Positions 54,841 to 64,000 of a DNA stretch of 64,000 bases are shown in pieces (within the stretch, counting starts at the first letter, position 1; every line of letters starts with the position of its first letter). The position numbers and the translations under genes were made by a program. Source of the DNA: Roseateles sp. YR242 (GTDB lineage: Bacteria > Pseudomonadota > Gammaproteobacteria > Burkholderiales > Burkholderiaceae_C); contig NZ_FOAV01000002.1 of assembly GCF_900109745.1 (NCBI RefSeq), positions 347,594 to 411,593 on the forward strand. The letters run 5' to 3'. The notes below the pieces were generated by a model. That model made no database searches. It saw only the letters and a list, made by a program, of their open reading frames with translations, and was not told the origin of the DNA.

Positions 54841-55698
54841 ATGCCCAAGCTCAGTTCTCTGCATTACGCACTGATTGCCTCGGTCGGGTTGCACCTGTGC
54901 CTGGGTGTGTTCCGGATCGTGGCGCCCGAGCAGTTCGACCGCGTGTTCACCGACACGCCGCTGGAAGTGGTGCTCGTCAATGCCCGTGGCCATGAGGCAC
55001 CGACGCAGGCCCAGGCACTGGCCCAGGCCAACCTGGCTGGCGGCGGAGACACCGATGCCAAGGTGCGCGCCACCTCGCCACTGCCGCCCTCGCCCAAGGT
55101 GGAGACGGGCGACAGCATCGAGGTGCAGCACAGCCAGATCCAGCAGCTGCAGCAGACCCAGGAACAGTTGCTGACGCAGATCCGCCGCGAGCTGGCGCTG
55201 CTGCCCACGCCCGACCCGCAACGGGACAAGGGCACCCAGCTGGCGCAGCAGCAGGAAGAACGCCGCCGGCAACTGGTGCAGTTGCTGGCCGAGATCGAGA
55301 AGCGGGTGAACGAGGAGAACTCGCGCCCGAAGAAGCGCTATCTGAGCCCCGCCACCCGGGAGGTGGTCTACGCGATGTATTACGACGCGCTGCGTCGGCG
55401 CATCGAGGCGCGTGGCACGCGCGACTTCCCCACCTACCAGGGGCGCAAGCTCTATGGGGAACTGACCATGAACATCCACGTGGACTTCAAGGGCCGCGTG
55501 GTGGAAACCGACATCGTGCAGAGTTCTGGTAACCGCGTGCTGGACCGCCGGGCCATTGCCATCGTGCAGGCCAGCGCGCCGTTCGGTGGCTTCACACCCG
55601 CCATGCGCAAGGGCGCCGAAGTGCTGGTCATCACCTCCCGCTTCCGCTTCACGCGGGACGAAGGGCTGGAGGCCACGATGAGTGGCAACCCACCCTGA
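54841..55698 (+). CDS. TonB-family energy-transducing protein
   Basis: A 285-residue protein with an N-terminal membrane helix (about 8-26). A Gln/Glu-rich coiled-coil spacer (about 95-160) and a C-terminal TonB domain (about 190-275) follow, with YYDALRRRIEARGTRDFP and GELTMNIHVDFKGRVV. The usual Pro-rich periplasmic spacer is mostly replaced by the coiled coil. No exbB/exbD or TonB-dependent receptor is adjacent. It lies between the RNase and aroE in one co-directional run. Confidence 0.87.
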   Translation: MPKLSSLHYALIASVGLHLCLGVFRIVAPEQFDRVFTDTPLEVVLVNARGHEAPTQAQALAQANLAGGGDTDAKVRATSPLPPSPKVETGDSIEVQHSQIQQLQQTQEQLLTQIRRELALLPTPDPQRDKGTQLAQQQEERRRQLVQLLAEIEKRVNEENSRPKKRYLSPATREVVYAMYYDALRRRIEARGTRDFPTYQGRKLYGELTMNIHVDFKGRVVETDIVQSSGNRVLDRRAIAIVQASAPFGGFTPAMRKGAEVLVITSRFRFTRDEGLEATMSGNPP

Positions 55699-55743
55699 GC
55701 CCGACCAGGCCCTCGCGTGCATTCCCGGCATTCAGCGTCTGTC

Positions 55744-56712
55744 ATGACCACTTCATCTGCCCCTGCCGCTTCGGCACCATCCATGTTGGCCCCCTCCGGT
55801 GCCCCGGCTCGCTACGCCGTGGCCGGCAACCCGGTCGCCCATAGCCGTTCGCCGGAGATCCACGCCGCCTTCGCCCGCCAGACCGCCCAGGCCCTGACCT
55901 ATGAACGGCTGCTCTGCCCGCTGGACGGTTTTGAAGCGACCGTCCGTCAGTTCGTGGCCGAAGGCGGCCAAGGCTGCAATGTCACCGTGCCCTTCAAGTT
56001 CGAAGCGGCCCGCCTGGCGCAGACCCTGACGCCCCGCGCGCGGTTGGCGGGCGCCGTCAACGTGCTGCGCTTCGACACCAACGGCTGGACGGGAGACAAC
56101 ACCGACGGCGCCGGGCTGGTGGCCGACATTGAACGCAATGCCGACCGCCCTCTGCGCAATTTGCGGGTGCTGCTGATCGGTGCCGGCGGTGCCTCGGCGG
56201 GCGTGCTTGGCAGTCTGACGGCCACGCGTCCGTCAGAGATCCGCATCATCAACCGCAGCCCCGACAAGGCGCGCGCCCTGGTACTCAGCCATCAGGCCTG
56301 GGCCGACCAACACGGCGTGACGCTCAGCGCAGGCGGGTTGGACGAGACGGACGTGCGGTATGACGTCGTGATCAACGGCACCAGCAGTTCGCTCAGTGGT
56401 GCCGGCGTGCCCCTGCCCGATCCGGCGCGGCCCGTGCTGGCTTCTGGCGGTGTGGCCGTGGACATGATGTACGGCGCCCCGGCCGCCGGCTTCCTGGCCT
56501 GGGCTCGCGAGCAAGGCGGCGCGCAGGCGTGCCTGCGCGACGGACTGGGCATGCTGGTGGAACAGGCGGTGGAGTCGTTTGTGCTCTGGCGGGGCGTGCG
56601 CCCGGACAGCGCTGAAGTGCTGGCGGACCTGCGCCGTCAGGTCGATGGGAAAAACGGAAACGACGGGACGGACCGCGCCGCGCCAGTCCCCCCGATGGAG
56701 GCCGCCTCGTGA
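55744..56712 (+). CDS. aroE: Shikimate dehydrogenase
   Basis: AroE reduces 3-dehydroshikimate with NADPH in aromatic amino-acid synthesis. The 322-residue protein has an about 20-residue Ala/Ser-rich N-terminal extension before AGNPVAHSRSPEIH. The catalytic lysine is in CNVTVPFK, the aspartate in NTDGAG, and the dinucleotide fold in LLIGAGGASAGVLG (GAGGAS rather than the usual GAGGAA/R). Starts at 55744 or 55783 are both possible. Its TGA overlaps the mtgA GTG. Confidence 0.95.
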   Translation: MTTSSAPAASAPSMLAPSGAPARYAVAGNPVAHSRSPEIHAAFARQTAQALTYERLLCPLDGFEATVRQFVAEGGQGCNVTVPFKFEAARLAQTLTPRARLAGAVNVLRFDTNGWTGDNTDGAGLVADIERNADRPLRNLRVLLIGAGGASAGVLGSLTATRPSEIRIINRSPDKARALVLSHQAWADQHGVTLSAGGLDETDVRYDVVINGTSSSLSGAGVPLPDPARPVLASGGVAVDMMYGAPAAGFLAWAREQGGAQACLRDGLGMLVEQAVESFVLWRGVRPDSAEVLADLRRQVDGKNGNDGTDRAAPVPPMEAAS

Positions 56713-57455
56713 AACATCTGATTCGCCTGGTGCTGATGTTGATCGTCAGCATCGCCTGCCTCCAGATCTTCTTTGCGGTACGCATTGCCCTGATGGCGGT
56801 ACTGCCCCCCGAATCCACCAGCTTCCAGCGCACGGAAGTGCTGCGCCTGCTGCGCGAAAAGGGCGCCGTGGTGTGGGCGCAGCGCTGGGTGGATGGTGAC
56901 CAGATCAGCATCAACCTCAAGCGGGCGGTGATCGCCAGCGAGGACGCCGGCTTCAACGAGCACGGCGGCGTGGACTGGGAAGCCATGGAAAAGGCTTGGG
57001 AGCGCAACCAGAAGGAACAGGCCAAGGTGGACAAGCGTGCCGCGCGGATGGCGGTGGTGGCGCCGACCAAGCCGCCGCCCATTGCCAAGATCGTGGGCGG
57101 CTCCACCATCACCCAGCAACTGGCCAAGAACTTGTTCCTGAGCTCCGAACGCACCCTGGTCCGCAAAGGCCAGGAATTTGTGCTGACCTATATGTTGGAA
57201 GCGATGCTCAGCAAGCAGCGCATCCTGGAGCTTTATCTGAACCATGTGGAATGGGGCGAGGGTGTCTTTGGCGCCCAGGCCGCCGCCCGCCGTTACTTCC
57301 AGGTGGACGCCGCACGGCTGGGCCCGCAGCAGGCGGCCAACCTGGCGGTGATGCTACCCGCACCGAAACGCTTCGAAAAACGACCCCGCTCACCCTACTT
57401 GCTCAGCCGTGCAGGCACTATTGAGGCTCGTATGGGTGCTGTGGAGTTGCCATGA
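56709..57455 (+). CDS. mtgA: Monofunctional peptidoglycan glycosyltransferase
   Basis: MtgA polymerises lipid II into glycan strands. The 248-residue protein has one membrane helix (about 5-33) and a GT51 domain. The catalytic glutamate is E78 (IASEDAGFNEHGG), and GGSTITQQLAKNLFLSSERT is at 130-149. Between them lies a charged Lys/Ala-rich insertion (about 100-125) longer than usual. The start codon is GTG at 56709, overlapping the aroE stop by GTGA. The stop overlaps the next gene by ATGA. Confidence 0.95.
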   Translation: MKHLIRLVLMLIVSIACLQIFFAVRIALMAVLPPESTSFQRTEVLRLLREKGAVVWAQRWVDGDQISINLKRAVIASEDAGFNEHGGVDWEAMEKAWERNQKEQAKVDKRAARMAVVAPTKPPPIAKIVGGSTITQQLAKNLFLSSERTLVRKGQEFVLTYMLEAMLSKQRILELYLNHVEWGEGVFGAQAAARRYFQVDAARLGPQQAANLAVMLPAPKRFEKRPRSPYLLSRAGTIEARMGAVELP

Positions 57456-58045
57456 ATTCGGAACTGAGTACCGAGATTGCCGCGACAGCGGCCCGGCTGG
57501 TGGTGGAAGAAGGCATGGACTACGGCCCGGCCAAGACCCGGGCCGTGCGCACCCTGGGCCTGCCGCCCCGTACCCCGCTGCCCGACAACGACGAGCTGGA
57601 AGATCAGGTGCGCGAGTACCTGGCCATCTTCTGCGCCGATACCCAGCCCGCCGAACTGGCAGCGCTGCGCGAGGTGGCCGCCATCTGGATGGAGCGGCTG
57701 GCGGAATTCCGGCCCCACCTGGCCGGCGCCGTCTGGCGGGGAACGGCCACCCGGCTCTCCAATATCCATCTGCAGCTGTATTGCGACGACAGCAAGTCGG
57801 CAGAAATCGCGTTGCTCAACCAGGGCGTGGAGTACGACGTGGGCCAGGCGCGCAACAGCCGGGGCGATGCGGTGGACCAACTGATTCTGGATGTGCCTTG
57901 CCGCGCGCTGAATGAGCGTGTGACCCTGGCACTCACCATTCTTGACTACAACGACCAGCGCGGCGCCCTCAAGCCGGACGCGCGTGGACGGACCGAACGC
58001 GGCGACCTGGCCGCCCTTCGGCAACGGATGAAGGAAGAAGACTGA
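57452..58045 (+). CDS. Conserved protein of unknown function
   Basis: A 197-residue soluble, acidic protein that I do not recognise with certainty. It has a helical N-terminal half and a central mixed segment (GTATRLSNIHLQLYCDDSKS) that loosely recalls nucleotidyltransferase folds. It has no signal or membrane segment. It is tightly coupled: its ATG overlaps the mtgA stop and its TGA overlaps the next ATG. Similar genes in related bacteria sit between mtgA and a thioredoxin-like gene and carry inconsistent names; I assign no function. Confidence 0.8.
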   Translation: MNSELSTEIAATAARLVVEEGMDYGPAKTRAVRTLGLPPRTPLPDNDELEDQVREYLAIFCADTQPAELAALREVAAIWMERLAEFRPHLAGAVWRGTATRLSNIHLQLYCDDSKSAEIALLNQGVEYDVGQARNSRGDAVDQLILDVPCRALNERVTLALTILDYNDQRGALKPDARGRTERGDLAALRQRMKEED

Positions 58046-58611
58046 TGCAGCGTCGTCATCTCCTGGGTTGGGCCGCCGTGGGCGGGGTGGCCGTGGCAGG
58101 GGGTGCGATGCTCGCCCTGCGACATGAGCGGCAGTCCGACGGTGGCGCATCGCCTGCCGCCGCGCCCTCCAGCGCCCCCCTGTCAGACACCGCCGCAGCA
58201 TTCTGGAATGCCAGCTTCGACACGCTCGACCAGCAGCCCTACCTGCCCGCCCAGTTGCGCGGCAAGCCGCTGCTACTGAATTTCTGGGCCACCTGGTGCG
58301 CGCCTTGCGTCAAGGAATTGCCGGAGATCAATCAGTTTCACGACGAGTTCTCGGCCAAAGGCTGGCAAGTGCTGGGCTTGGCCGTAGACGCACCCACGCC
58401 GGTACGCGGCTTCCTGGCCAAGCTCCCCTTGCGCTTTCCGGTGGCACTGGCAGGACTGACCGGAACCGACCTTTCTCGCCAACTTGGAAACACCAAAGGC
58501 GGCCTGCCGTTTACCGTCGCGTTCAGCGCGCAAGGTGAACCGATCTGGCGCAAATTGGGAGCCACCCACCTGGAAGAACTCCGCCAGATGGCTGCTGGCG
58601 TCCCAACTTGA
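58045..58611 (+). CDS. TlpA-like thioredoxin-fold protein
   Basis: A 188-residue periplasmic thiol-disulfide protein. The N-terminus has an arginine pair followed by a hydrophobic run (MQRRHLLGWAAVGGVAVAGG), compatible with a Tat-type or uncleaved signal anchor. The active site is WATWCAPCVKELPE with C85 and C88. The cis-proline region is near GGLPFTVAF. It overlaps the preceding gene by TGATG. Probable role: reduction of periplasmic disulfides, for example in cytochrome c maturation, which is inference from the family. Confidence 0.88.
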   Translation: MQRRHLLGWAAVGGVAVAGGAMLALRHERQSDGGASPAAAPSSAPLSDTAAAFWNASFDTLDQQPYLPAQLRGKPLLLNFWATWCAPCVKELPEINQFHDEFSAKGWQVLGLAVDAPTPVRGFLAKLPLRFPVALAGLTGTDLSRQLGNTKGGLPFTVAFSAQGEPIWRKLGATHLEELRQMAAGVPT

Positions 58612-58715
58612 TTCTCGAGGGCGGGTCCTGGCGGCACACGGGGTGCCATAGCCAAGCGGCCAGGGTGGGTCAAGCCATTTATTTTTGTGAAGCTGCCTGG
58701 ATCTGGGGACAAAAG

Positions 58716-58738
58716 GCGTAAAGTCCACCCTTTTACGC
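58716..58738. promoter_or_regulatory. Inverted repeat upstream of aroQ-accB-accC
   Basis: Arms GCGTAAA (58716-58722) and TTTACGC (58732-58738) with a 9-bp spacer lie 20 bp before the first aroQ start. A TTGTGA at 58685-58690 is a possible -35. This could be an operator or a short leader hairpin. Confidence 0.35.
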
Positions 58739-58757
58739 TTCTAGTGTCTTCGCTCTA

Positions 58758-59216
58758 ATGAGTCAGGACCGGTCGCAGATGCAGATTCTTGTTGTTCACG
58801 GCCCCAACCTCAACCTTCTCGGAACGCGAGAACCCGGGGTCTATGGCGCTCACACTTTGGCGCAGATCGACGAAGATCTCCGTCAAAAGGCGCAGGAAGC
58901 CGGTATTCAGCTAGAAACCTTCCAGAGCAACCATGAAGGAGCTCTGGTGGACCGCATCCAGGCGGCCGGGCGCGACGGAACGCGCTTCGTCATCATCAAT
59001 CCGGCGGCTTACACCCACACCAGCGTGGCCATTCGCGACGCGCTGGCGGCGGTGGCGCTGCCTTTTGTTGAAGTTCACCTGTCCAATATCCATCGCAGGG
59101 AGTCCTTCCGGCATCACAGTTATGTGTCGGAACTTGCGGTGGGCGTGATCTGCGGCCTGGGCCCCATGGGCTATCAGTTGGCGCTGCAGTATGCGTTGAG
59201 TCATCGCGGCGCCTAG
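58758..59216 (+). CDS. aroQ: 3-dehydroquinate dehydratase, type II
   Basis: The type II enzyme dehydrates 3-dehydroquinate by a trans elimination in the shikimate pathway. The 152-residue product has the flexible lid [17 protein letters not shown], the catalytic Tyr in GVYG, and the site [16 protein letters not shown]. Starting at the second ATG (58779) gives MQILVVHG and 145 residues, equally close to the family; neither start has a strong ribosome site. It precedes accB by 62 bp, the common aroQ-accB-accC order. Confidence 0.96.
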   Translation: MSQDRSQMQILVVHGPNLNLLGTREPGVYGAHTLAQIDEDLRQKAQEAGIQLETFQSNHEGALVDRIQAAGRDGTRFVIINPAAYTHTSVAIRDALAAVALPFVEVHLSNIHRRESFRHHSYVSELAVGVICGLGPMGYQLALQYALSHRGA

Positions 59217-59278
59217 GCTTCATCGAGGCCCGCGCCGGGCACAGACAAAATACAAACCTTCCCCGTTGGAGAAACCCT

Positions 59279-59746
59279 ATGGATTTGCGCAAGCTCAAGA
59301 CCCTGATCGACCTCGTGTCCGAGTCGAACATCTCTGAACTTGAAATCACCGAAGCCGATGGCAAGGTGCGCATCGTCAAGTCCGATGGCACGCCCCTGGT
59401 GGCTGCCATGCCCATGATGCAGCAGGCCCAGCCGATGGTGGCGGCCCAGCCTGCGGCCGGCCCGGCGCCGGCCGCAGCGCCCGCTGCCGCACCGGCACCG
59501 GCTGCGGAGACGGGTCATATCGTCAAGTCGCCCATGGTGGGCACTTTCTACCGCGCTTCCGGCCCGAACGCCAAGCCCTTCGTGGAAGTGGGCCAGCAGG
59601 TCAAGGAAGGTGATGCCATCTGCATCATCGAAGCCATGAAGATCATGAACGAGATCGAAGCCGACAAGTCGGGCACGATCGTCAAGGTGCTGGCCGAAAA
59701 CGGCCAACCGGTGGAATTCGGCCAGGCGCTGATCGTCATCGAATAA
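59279..59746 (+). CDS. accB: Acetyl-CoA carboxylase biotin carboxyl carrier protein
   Basis: BCCP carries the biotin of acetyl-CoA carboxylase. The 155-residue protein has an N-terminal helical region, an Ala/Pro-rich linker (about 48-80) and the C-terminal biotinyl domain. The biotinylation site [12 protein letters not shown] contains K121. A GGAGA ribosome site precedes the ATG by 6 nt. accC follows after 9 bp. Confidence 0.98.
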   Translation: MDLRKLKTLIDLVSESNISELEITEADGKVRIVKSDGTPLVAAMPMMQQAQPMVAAQPAAGPAPAAAPAAAPAPAAETGHIVKSPMVGTFYRASGPNAKPFVEVGQQVKEGDAICIIEAMKIMNEIEADKSGTIVKVLAENGQPVEFGQALIVIE

Positions 59747-59755
59747 GGCTGCGGC

Positions 59756-61105
<1,350 letters not shown>

Positions 61106-61121
61106 ATCTTCACTGTTGAAT

Positions 61122-61178
61122 GACGCCTTCGGGCGTCCCTGCCCTCAAGTGCATCGGCCTGTGCGCCTGCCTTGAGGG
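61122..61178 (+). other. Two hairpins between accC and prmA
   Basis: The first is GACGCC-TTCG-GGCGTC (61122-61137), a perfect 6-bp stem with a UUCG tetraloop. The second has 8-bp arms CCCTCAAG (61142-61149) and CTTGAGGG (61171-61178). Neither has a proper U-tract, though the second is followed by TTCATTGCTTTCT. They may partly terminate or stabilise the accBC mRNA. Confidence 0.45.
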
Positions 61179-61201
61179 CTTCATTGCTTTCTGGAGCCCC
61201 C

Positions 61202-62119
61202 ATGAGCACGAGCGACGCCAAGTTGCACGAACTGATCCTGATCTGTCGCGAAGACGACGTGGAAACCGTCAGCGACGGGCTGATGGAGCTGGAAGCCCTG
61301 GCCGTTTCCGTGGAGGATGCGGATGCGGACACCCCCATCGAGAACGCCCTTTTTGGGGAGCCCGGCATGCCGGCACCGAAGGCGGGCTGGGACCGCTCGG
61401 TGGTGAAGGCCCTGTTCGAGACTGAGGCCCTGGCTACCGAGGCGGCCACGCTGGTGCTGGCCCAGGAATGGGCGGCAGACGTCCACGTGCAAACCATCCA
61501 GGCGGTGGAAGAGCAGGACTGGGTGCGGTTGACCCAGTCGCAATTCGCCCCGGTGGAGATCACTGACAGCTTCTGGATCGTGCCGTCCTGGCATGAGGCG
61601 CCGGCCCAGGCGCGCCAGGTGATGCGCCTGGACCCGGGCCTGGCCTTCGGCACGGGCTCGCATCCGACCACCCGCATGTGCCTGCGCTGGATCGCCGGTC
61701 ACGGCGGTGAAGCGGCTGGCTGGGATCGGGTGCTGGACTACGGTTGCGGCTCCGGCATTCTGGCCATTGCCACCGGGCTGTTCGGCGCCAAGGGCATCGA
61801 CGCGGTGGACATCGACCCCGCGGCGGTGCAAGCCACCCTGCAGAACGCGCAGGAGAACAAGGTCACGCTGAACGCGGCCCTGCCTGACGCGGCCAAGGGG
61901 CAGTATCCGGTGGTGCTGGCCAACATTCTGGCCACGCCGCTGAAGCTGCTGGCGCCGTTGTTGTGCCAGCACCTGGCGCCTGGCGCGCATCTGGTGCTGG
62001 CCGGCATTTTGGAACGCCAGGCGGATGAGCTGAAGGCGGCCTATGCGCCCCACGTGGCGCTGGAGGTCACCGATCAGGAAGACGGCTGGATTCTGATGAC
62101 GGCGCGCCGCGCTCCATAA
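61202..62119 (+). CDS. prmA: Ribosomal protein L11 methyltransferase
   Basis: PrmA trimethylates ribosomal protein L11. The 305-residue protein has the N-terminal substrate-binding domain and DPGLAFGTGSHPTT. The SAM-binding motif is LDYGCGSGILAIA near 178-190, and NILATPLKLLAP follows. The start is the ATG at 61202. It is co-directional with accBC and followed by the zinc-ribbon gene. Confidence 0.96.
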   Translation: MSTSDAKLHELILICREDDVETVSDGLMELEALAVSVEDADADTPIENALFGEPGMPAPKAGWDRSVVKALFETEALATEAATLVLAQEWAADVHVQTIQAVEEQDWVRLTQSQFAPVEITDSFWIVPSWHEAPAQARQVMRLDPGLAFGTGSHPTTRMCLRWIAGHGGEAAGWDRVLDYGCGSGILAIATGLFGAKGIDAVDIDPAAVQATLQNAQENKVTLNAALPDAAKGQYPVVLANILATPLKLLAPLLCQHLAPGAHLVLAGILERQADELKAAYAPHVALEVTDQEDGWILMTARRAP

Positions 62120-62224
62120 CGGCCGCCGCCGAATTGCATCAAATCGTCTCCAGGGCCTTGCCAGGGCCTGCTGTCAGGGGGACGAGCGTCAAGGACTGAC
62201 CCTGTTTCTGGCATCATCGCGGCC

Positions 62225-63880
62225 ATGAATCTTGCGACTCGCTGCACCACCTGCGGCACCATCTTCCGGGTGGTGCAGGACCAGCTGCGCGTCTCTGAAG
62301 GTTGGGTGCGATGCGGCCGTTGCGCCGAGGTGTTCGACGCTCGCGAGCAGCTCTTCGATCTGGAGCAGGACAGCCCGCCGCCCTGGCCCCCTCAAGCGGC
62401 GGCCGAGCCACCGCCTTCGCGGCCGGCACCGCTGAAGCAGGCCCCCGTACCGACACCGCCGGCCGCGCCGCCGCACCAGGCGCAGACCCTGGCGGCGGCG
62501 GCTGCACGCCAGCCGGTGGCGCCGCCTGCGCCGATGTATGCCGCTGAGCCGCCGCCTGTGCCTCGCGAGCCGGTCGAGGCGCCGCCCAGCTTCCCGACTC
62601 AGTCCATGGCGGCGGCCTTTGACGACATCCCGCGACGTTTTGCACCACCGCCGGTGGAGGCGCGCGACAGCGACTGGCTGGCCAACGACGACAACGAGCT
62701 GAACCCGTTTGCGCCGCCGCGGCATCTGCAGGAGGAAGACCTGCACGAGGAGGAACTTCAGCCCTCGCCTCGCCAATACAGCCGGCCGCGTCATCGTCCG
62801 GCGCCGCCGCCGTCGCGACCGCATTCGTCCACCTATTCCGAATCCTCGTATGACGAGGAACGTCTGGAGCCTTTCCTCGCTCCCCCGACCCCGCCGGATT
62901 CGCCCTCGCATCTGCCCGAACCCAGGGGCATGCGTTTTGAAGAGGACGAGCTGCCGCCGCCGGTGCCGGATGACGAGCGTCCTGACGTCCTGCTGGCGCT
63001 GAGCCCGGCCACGGCGGCGCAGCTCAAGTCGCAGGAGCCTGCGCTGGACCCTCACATTCCGGTGAGGCGCACCACTGACGAGGGTGAGCCCTCGATGATG
63101 CCGTCCTCGGATGAGGGCGCGCCGCTGAGCAAGGCTGAGCGCAAGGCGGCCGAGAAAGCCCAGGCCAAGCGGGCGGCGGAAGCTGCCAAGCAGGCCAAGC
63201 TGGATGAAAAGGCGGCTGAGAAGGCTGCGAGGGAAGCCGAAAAAGAAGCCGAGCGGGCGGCCAAGGAAGCGGAGAAGCTGGCCAAGGAAACCCAGAAGGC
63301 GGCTGAGAAAGCGGCCAAGGCTGAGGCGCGCATCAAGGGCCAGCAGGCTGCGGCTGCCGCGCCTACCGTGCCGAGCTTTGTACGCAAGGCTGAGTCTGCG
63401 CAGCGGTGGCATCGCCCGTGGGTGCGAGCAGCGCTGGGGGCGGTGGCGCTGATGCTTCTGGCGGGGCTGGGGGGCCAGGGGGTATGGCATGCCCGCGAGG
63501 CCATTGCGGCGCAGTACCCGTTTGCCAAGCCCATGCTGGCGCAGGTGACCACGGCGATGGGTCAGGAGCTCAAGCCGTGGCGGCACATTGAGGCTTTGAG
63601 TGTGGAGAGCAGCAGCCTCAACCCGGCGGGAGAAGGCAATCACTACCGGCTCACGCTCAGCCTGCGCAACCGCAGCAACTGGGAGGTGGCGCAGCCCTGG
63701 GTGGATCTCAGCCTGACTGACGCGGCTGGCCAATTGGTGGTGCGCCGCATGCTGTCACCGGAAGAGTTGCACGCCAGCCAGGCCGCCATGGCCTCGGGCG
63801 CCGACCAGCAACTGCAGGTTGTTTTCGACAGCGGCACCACCAAGATCAGCGGCTACACCGTCGAGCTCTTCTACCCCTGA
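62225..63880 (+). CDS. Zinc-ribbon (MJ0042-type) and DUF3426 membrane protein
   Basis: A 551-residue protein beginning with a zinc ribbon: C7-C10 (CTTC) and C30-C33 (CGRC). A long Pro/Ala-rich disordered region (about 45-290), then a highly charged Lys/Glu/Ala coiled coil (about 302-370) follow. One membrane helix lies near 400-422, and a C-terminal extracytoplasmic DUF3426 domain (about 440-551) ends the protein. Function unknown; the layout suggests a cytosolic zinc-binding head joined to a periplasmic domain. It commonly follows prmA in related bacteria. The 120 bp after it, to the window end, show no gene. Confidence 0.88.
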   Translation: MNLATRCTTCGTIFRVVQDQLRVSEGWVRCGRCAEVFDAREQLFDLEQDSPPPWPPQAAAEPPPSRPAPLKQAPVPTPPAAPPHQAQTLAAAAARQPVAPPAPMYAAEPPPVPREPVEAPPSFPTQSMAAAFDDIPRRFAPPPVEARDSDWLANDDNELNPFAPPRHLQEEDLHEEELQPSPRQYSRPRHRPAPPPSRPHSSTYSESSYDEERLEPFLAPPTPPDSPSHLPEPRGMRFEEDELPPPVPDDERPDVLLALSPATAAQLKSQEPALDPHIPVRRTTDEGEPSMMPSSDEGAPLSKAERKAAEKAQAKRAAEAAKQAKLDEKAAEKAAREAEKEAERAAKEAEKLAKETQKAAEKAAKAEARIKGQQAAAAAPTVPSFVRKAESAQRWHRPWVRAALGAVALMLLAGLGGQGVWHAREAIAAQYPFAKPMLAQVTTAMGQELKPWRHIEALSVESSSLNPAGEGNHYRLTLSLRNRSNWEVAQPWVDLSLTDAAGQLVVRRMLSPEELHASQAAMASGADQQLQVVFDSGTTKISGYTVELFYP

Positions 63881-64000
63881 AGAGGGTCACCGCCGCCCCA
63901 CCCCAGGGCGTCAGCCACACAGCCACACAGCACCTTTCCGCACAAAAGCGCCAGAACAAGCGCAGCGTCGTTCAGGCGGGGCTCTGTTTAGCGAAGAGGG

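Noticed and set aside
52933..55731. 932-codon minus-strand frame across the RNase II and TonB-family genes
   Set aside because: It spans two well-supported genes on the other strand and shows only compositional residues.
62189..63733. Arg/Leu-rich minus-strand frame opposite the zinc-ribbon protein
   Set aside because: Arginine- and glycine-rich antisense shadow of a Pro/Ala/Lys-rich coding region.
63881..64000. Start of another gene at the right edge
   Set aside because: No start codon with a ribosome site or family-like sequence is visible in the last 120 bp.

Overview
The window is a GC-rich chromosomal segment. Its gene orders point to a betaproteobacterium of the order Burkholderiales, probably a Rubrivivax/Leptothrix/Roseateles-type relative. 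That placement is an inference from gene content and synteny: rubA-pilGHIJ-chpA beside thiD-hemL, the yqgE-ruvX-pyrR-pyrB-pyrX run, comF-trmL-gpsA-secB-grxC, and accB-accC-prmA. I see no rRNA, tRNA, CRISPR array, complete insertion sequence or prophage. Almost all of it is tightly packed core chromosome.

Layout. 1-2392 (minus): cytochrome oxidase subunits I (cut by the window edge) and II, the latter fused to a cytochrome c domain. 2661-7424: a BioC-like methyltransferase, comF, trmL, then gpsA, secB, grxC and a rhodanese on the minus strand. 7529-10767 (minus): a chemoreceptor, a small PstS-like protein and a porin, sitting between the rhodanese cluster and gpmA. 11942-17712 (minus): a run of yqgE, ruvX, pyrR, pyrB, a non-catalytic dihydroorotase homologue, plsC and a PRPP-synthetase paralogue; three tandem copies of an 87-bp repeat separate yqgE from ruvX. 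17746-24835: a photolyase, then two response regulators, a CHASE3 histidine kinase, a lipoprotein hydrolase and a diguanylate cyclase. 24871-35137 (minus): the complete type IV pilus (Pil-Chp) chemosensory operon, with a 2155-residue ChpA/PilL. 35305-40520: rubA, thiD, hemL, mpl and an AI-2E family permease. 40616-46065: a large zinc metalloprotease, a YqiA-like esterase, a CorA/ZntB transporter and phosphatidylserine decarboxylase. 46198-52488: a membrane-anchored class III aminotransferase, a lipoprotein hydrolase, an Mpo1-like membrane protein, a GT4 glycosyltransferase and LplT. 52789-63880 (plus): RNase II, a TonB-family protein, aroE, mtgA, an unknown protein, a TlpA-like thioredoxin, aroQ, accB, accC, prmA and a zinc-ribbon/DUF3426 membrane protein.

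How they fit together. The pilus chemosensory array is flanked by c-di-GMP-type regulators, which may form one surface-motility control neighbourhood. The pyrimidine genes are translationally coupled by ATGA overlaps. The 45-52.5 kb stretch is the most accessory-looking part. Several of its genes belong to families acting on phospholipids, fatty acids or lipid-linked sugars (Psd, Mpo1-like, GT4, LplT). It also carries an octanucleotide microsatellite and a 13-bp-armed inverted repeat. I see no defence system or obviously new multi-gene machine; the best candidates for something undescribed lie in that stretch.
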